Assembly (NCBI GenBank): GCA_963650135.1
Contig: CAVJLG010000022.1
Coordinates: 1-16,447 of the forward strand
Source: HGM13006 sp963650135
GTDB lineage: Bacteria; Bacillota; Clostridia; Oscillospirales; Oscillospiraceae
Direction: 5' to 3'
Length of the DNA stretch: 16,447 nt
The position numbers were made by a program, and so were the translations under genes. The notes under the pieces were generated by a model, which was not told the DNA's origin, did not search any database, and worked only from the letters and a program-made list of their open reading frames with translations. The stretch's first letter is position 1. The number at the start of each line of letters is the position of its first letter. This document shows positions 13,241 through 16,447 of this stretch, one piece after another.

Positions 13241-15691
13241 TCAGTCCTTGATCTGCTCCATGACGAAGCACTCAAAGACGTCGCCTTCCTTGATATCGTT
13301 AAACTTGTCGATGGTCATGCCGCACTCAAAGCCGGTGGTAACCTCTTTGACGGAATCCTTAAACCGCTGCAGGGAGCCCAGCTCGCCCTCGTGTACCACA
13401 ATACCGTCGCGGACCACGCGCACGCTGCCGTCCCGCTGAATCTTACCGTCGTTGACATAGCAGCCTGCAACCGTACCAACCGAGGAAACCTTATAGGTCT
13501 GGCGAACCGTTGCATGGCCCACCACAACCTCCTTGAACTTGGGATCCAGCATGCCCTTCATTGCCTTCTCCACTTCCTCGATGCACTCATAGATGATCCG
13601 GTAGGTACGGATTTCTACCCCTGCACGGGTTGCAGCAGCCGCCGCAGCCGTCTCAGGCCGTACATTAAAGCCGACAATGATTGCGCCGGAGGTGGAAGCC
13701 AGCAGCACGTCAGACTCGTTGACCGCACCGACGCCGGAATGGATGACCTTAACCTGAACCTCGTCGTTGCTGAGCTTCAGCAGGCTTGCCTTGACGGCCT
13801 CCGCAGAGCCCTGAACGTCTGCCTTGACAATGATGTTCAGGGCCTTCATATTGCCCTCCTGCATGTGGGCAAACAGGTTCTCCAGGGTAACGGAACCGCT
13901 GAGATTCTTCACCTTGGAATCCTTCTCGGCCTGCTTCCGCTCCTCAGCCAGCTGACGGGCCATACGCTCGTCAGCCACGGCATTGAAGGTATCGCCTGCC
14001 TGAGGCACCTCTGCCATACCGATGATCTCCACAGGAACCGAGGGGCCGGCAGTCTTAATGGTTCTGCCGCGATAGTCGGTCATGGCGCGTACACGGCCCA
14101 CCGCAGTGCCGGCAATAATCACATCGCCCTGCTTCAGGGTACCGTTCTGCACCAGCAGCGTGGATACAGGGCCGCGGCCCTTGTCGAGACGCGCCTCGAT
14201 AACGGTACCGGATGCCTCGCGGTTGGGGTTGGCCTTCAGCTCCCGCATCTCAGCGGTGAGGACAACCATCTCCAGCAGCTCCTGCACGCCCATACCGGTC
14301 TTTGCGGAGATCTCGCACATAATGGTGTCGCCGCCGTATTCCTCGGGGATCAGGTCGTATTTCATAATCTCCTGCTTAATGCGCTCGGGATTTGCGCCGG
14401 GCAGGTCCATTTTGTTGATGGCAACAATGATCGGAATCTCCGCTGCCTTTGCATGGTTGATGGACTCAACGGTCTGGGGCATAATGCCGTCGTCCGCTGC
14501 CACCACCAGGATTGCCACATCGGTGCACATAGCGCCACGGGCACGCATGGAGGTAAACGCCTCATGGCCCGGGGTATCCAGGAATGTGATGGTGCTGCCG
14601 TTGACATCTACCTGATAAGCGCCGATGGCCTGGGTAATGCCGCCTGCCTCGCCGGAAGCAACGTGGGCTTTCCGTACATAGTCGAGAAGGCTGGTCTTAC
14701 CGTGGTCAACGTGACCCATAACAACCACAACGGGGGGACGGCTCTCCAGCTCGTCCTCGGTATCCACATGGTCGTTAATCAGGCGCTCCTCGGTGGTAAC
14801 AATGACTTCCTTCTCCACCTTGCAGCCCATTTCTTCTGCGATAATGGCAGCGGTTTCATAGTCGATGACCTCGGAAACGGAAGCCATGATGCCGTTTTTA
14901 ATCAGGCAGCGAACCACCTCGGCGCCGGTCTTCTTCATCCGGGAAGCCAGCTCGCCAACGCTGATCTCGTCGGGAATGGAAACCTTAACAGGAGCCTTCT
15001 TGGCGATCTCCAGCTGGAGCCGACGCATCTTCTCCTGCTCTTCGTTGCGGCGCTTGTTGCCAAAGTTGCCGCCCTTCTTGTTGTTCTTGTTTCCAACGCG
15101 AACCTTCTTGCTGGTGTACTTCTGGGCCTTTTCGGGCACCAGCTCCTCCACGCGGTCATCAAACCGGTCAGCATTGACGGTAACGCGGCTGGTGTCAACG
15201 ACCCGGCGCTCCTTCTTCCGCTTGGGCGGCTGGGTGCTCTGAGTGTTGTTATTTGCATTGTTATTATTGTTATTCTGCGCCTGGGCATTCTGGGGCTGCT
15301 GGGGACGGCTCTGGCCGCTGGGCTGCCGAGGCTGCTGATTGTTCTGACCGCCCTGGGGCCGCTTATTGCCCGCAGGCTGATTCTTCTGGGGCTGCTGGGG
15401 CTTTGCCTCTGCCTTGGGCTGCTCCTTCTTGGCCGGGGCATCGTCTACCACCAGGAGATCCGGGTTATCCTGAGTCTGCTGCATCCGGGCAGCAAACACC
15501 TCTTCGATGGAATCAATCTGATTTTCCTTGGTAATCAGGTCGAAAACCAGGTTCAGCTGATCGTCAGAGAGCACCTGTGCGCTGGATTTGGGCGCTTCAA
15601 AATGCTCCGTCACCATATTCATTACGCTCTTGGTGGGCATGTCAAAATCCTTTGCCACTTCTCGAATCTTATATTTCACGAAACTGCTCAT
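13241..15691 (-). CDS. infB: translation initiation factor IF-2
   Basis: A GTPase that brings initiator tRNA to the 30S subunit and promotes subunit joining. The N-terminal IF2_N-type helices (VKYKIREVAKDFDMPTKSV) are at 1-60. A long disordered Gln/Asn/Pro/Lys linker covers about 85-225, including an Asn-rich run near 140-149. A second small IF2_N-type domain lies at ~235-290. GTPase motifs are G1 GHVDHGKT at 326-333, G2 GGITQAIGA, G3 DTPGH at 372-376, G4 NKMD at 426-429 and G5 SAKTG at 462-466. The C-terminal beta-barrel and tRNA-binding domains are complete. GGAGG lies 7 bases before the ATG. The length of 816 residues is typical for Clostridia. Confidence 0.97.
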   Translation of the reverse strand: MSSFVKYKIREVAKDFDMPTKSVMNMVTEHFEAPKSSAQVLSDDQLNLVFDLITKENQIDSIEEVFAARMQQTQDNPDLLVVDDAPAKKEQPKAEAKPQQPQKNQPAGNKRPQGGQNNQQPRQPSGQSRPQQPQNAQAQNNNNNNANNNTQSTQPPKRKKERRVVDTSRVTVNADRFDDRVEELVPEKAQKYTSKKVRVGNKNNKKGGNFGNKRRNEEQEKMRRLQLEIAKKAPVKVSIPDEISVGELASRMKKTGAEVVRCLIKNGIMASVSEVIDYETAAIIAEEMGCKVEKEVIVTTEERLINDHVDTEDELESRPPVVVVMGHVDHGKTSLLDYVRKAHVASGEAGGITQAIGAYQVDVNGSTITFLDTPGHEAFTSMRARGAMCTDVAILVVAADDGIMPQTVESINHAKAAEIPIIVAINKMDLPGANPERIKQEIMKYDLIPEEYGGDTIMCEISAKTGMGVQELLEMVVLTAEMRELKANPNREASGTVIEARLDKGRGPVSTLLVQNGTLKQGDVIIAGTAVGRVRAMTDYRGRTIKTAGPSVPVEIIGMAEVPQAGDTFNAVADERMARQLAEERKQAEKDSKVKNLSGSVTLENLFAHMQEGNMKALNIIVKADVQGSAEAVKASLLKLSNDEVQVKVIHSGVGAVNESDVLLASTSGAIIVGFNVRPETAAAAAATRAGVEIRTYRIIYECIEEVEKAMKGMLDPKFKEVVVGHATVRQTYKVSSVGTVAGCYVNDGKIQRDGSVRVVRDGIVVHEGELGSLQRFKDSVKEVTTGFECGMTIDKFNDIKEGDVFECFVMEQIKD

Positions 15692-15713
15692 AGAGCCACC
15701 TCCAAATACTAAT

Positions 15714-16127
15714 CTATCGTTTCCCTTTTTTCCTCTGTGCGCGTTTTTTCTCCGACTGGCGCTGCTTCATGGCCGCCGCTTTTTCCCGTACGGCAGTCAG
15801 CTGCGCCCCATAGCGCTCCGGCTCCTCCAGGGTTTCCAGAAAGCGCTGCGCCAGAAATACGTCGGTCAGTGCTGCCATTGCCACGGAGGTTCTGCCAAAT
15901 ACCGCGCCCAGGGTGTCCTTATCCGCATCGATCACCGCCACTGGGCTATTGTGGAGCGCTGCAAAGGACTGCGCCCGGCGAACCGTATGCCCCGCCGCAT
16001 CGGATGCAAGGATGATGAGCCTTGCCTTGCCTGCACGGGCCACTGCACCAACCGGCTCTTCGCCGATTTCGATATTACCGCCCTTTTGGGAGATTCCCAG
16101 AAGTCCCAGGGCCTTCTCATGCATCAT
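15714..16127 (-). CDS. ylxQ: L7Ae-family K-turn RNA-binding protein with basic tail
   Basis: Residues 4-95 form the L7Ae/L30e fold (LGLLGISQKGGNIEIGEEPV; ARLIILASDAAGH; VAVIDADKDTLGAVFGRT), which binds kink-turn RNA. A C-terminal extension of about 40 residues ends in a Lys/Arg cluster (SEKKRAQRKKGKR), making it longer than the usual ~100-residue YlxQ. The start is ATG at 16127 (or 16124), with GGAGG 6 (or 9) bases upstream; it overlaps the ylxR stop. Further upstream the frame is a shadow of ylxR. The place between ylxR and infB is the standard one. The cellular role of YlxQ is not well settled. Confidence 0.9.
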   Translation of the reverse strand: MMHEKALGLLGISQKGGNIEIGEEPVGAVARAGKARLIILASDAAGHTVRRAQSFAALHNSPVAVIDADKDTLGAVFGRTSVAMAALTDVFLAQRFLETLEEPERYGAQLTAVREKAAAMKQRQSEKKRAQRKKGKR

Positions 16128-16386
16128 CCGTCGCCTCCATCTGCTGCTCCAGCTGCTGGAGAATCTCCGGCGGAATGGTGGTTTCAAATCCCCGGGCCAG
16201 CGCGCCGGATTTGATGGCACGGCGCAGGCACTCCTTGCTGGGGCACACATAGGCGCCGCGACCTGGAGCTTTGCCCCGAAGGTCGATGGAAACTACCCCT
16301 TCCGGGGATTTTACCACCCGCACAAGGTCTTTTTTCGGTTTCATTTCCCGGCAGCCAACACACTGCCGCATTGGGATTTTCTTCAT
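16117..16386 (-). CDS. ylxR: YlxR family (DUF448) RNA-binding protein
   Basis: A small basic protein of 89 residues. It shows RQCVGCREMKPKKDLVRVV at the start and the family motif GRGAYVCPSKEC. Four cysteines (9, 12, 48, 53) could form a metal site. YlxR proteins are known as nucleic-acid-binding proteins; a link to RNase P has been described for some. GAGGTG lies a few bases before the ATG. The order ylxR-ylxQ-infB is as in most Firmicutes. nusA normally precedes it and would lie beyond the right edge. Confidence 0.93.
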   Translation of the reverse strand: MKKIPMRQCVGCREMKPKKDLVRVVKSPEGVVSIDLRGKAPGRGAYVCPSKECLRRAIKSGALARGFETTIPPEILQQLEQQMEATDDA

Positions 16387-16447
16387 AACACACCTCGTAT
16401 AATAAGATTTGCAGACGATTTACAGTGTGTCTGCTTAGTACACTTTC
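16387..16447 (-). other. short leader of ylxR; end of the preceding gene not resolved
   Basis: On the minus strand this stretch leads into the ylxR ribosome site. One frame is closed by TAA at 16437-16435, another ends in a TGA overlapping the ylxR ATG, and the third stays open. None could be recognised as the NusA C-terminus, so whether an upstream gene ends here is unclear. Confidence 0.3.

Noticed and set aside
13217..15712. An 831-codon open frame on the plus strand opposite infB
   Set aside because: It mirrors infB almost end to end. Such long antisense frames arise from the codon bias of a GC-rich gene, and its Leu/His/Gly-rich product resembles no family. IF-2 on the other strand is unmistakable.

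Overview
The window looks like a moderately GC-rich Clostridia chromosome, most plausibly a gut Oscillospiraceae-type bacterium. This is an inference from three things: strong AGGAGG-type ribosome sites throughout, lipoprotein substrate-binding proteins of the LplA kind, and the Firmicutes order ylxR-ylxQ-infB-rbfA-nrnA-truB-ribF. No rRNA, tRNA, CRISPR array, insertion sequence or phage gene was seen.

The left two thirds (1-10128) is an accessory locus. In order it holds: a PucR/CdaR-type regulator (+); a convergent, signal-less parallel beta-helix protein with a Gly-Pro-Gly tract (-); a divergent lipoprotein binding protein (SBP1, +); a membrane-anchored AraC-type regulator with two transmembrane helices and no external sensor (+); a second, related lipoprotein binding protein (SBP2, +); and a flavodoxin-fold protein carrying nine tandem Gly-Pro-Gly units inside its fold (+). 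Clear intrinsic terminators follow the PucR gene, SBP1 and the flavoprotein, and probably the AraC gene, so most genes are separate transcription units. SBP2 and the flavoprotein are probably co-transcribed, with a small hairpin between them. The gap between the beta-helix gene and SBP1 carries two near-palindromic 19-bp sites exactly 40 bp apart. A perfect 12-bp palindrome sits at the likely SBP2 start of transcription.

The right third (10135-16386, all minus strand) is the conserved translation and ribosome-maturation operon: ylxR, ylxQ, infB, rbfA, nrnA, truB, ribF. Genes overlap or lie within about 25 bp of each other. nusA would be expected just beyond the right edge but is not visible. 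A strong bidirectional terminator at 10087-10124 separates this operon from the accessory locus.

The part most likely to be undescribed is the accessory locus. Two unrelated cytoplasmic folds (beta-helix and flavodoxin) share the same collagen-like GPG tract, and they sit with two permease-less binding proteins and two ligand-type regulators. A reasonable but unproven reading is a sense-and-respond module in which an external compound is bound by the lipoproteins and the flavoprotein does intracellular redox chemistry. The GPG tracts may bring the two cytoplasmic proteins together. No substrate can be named from the sequence.
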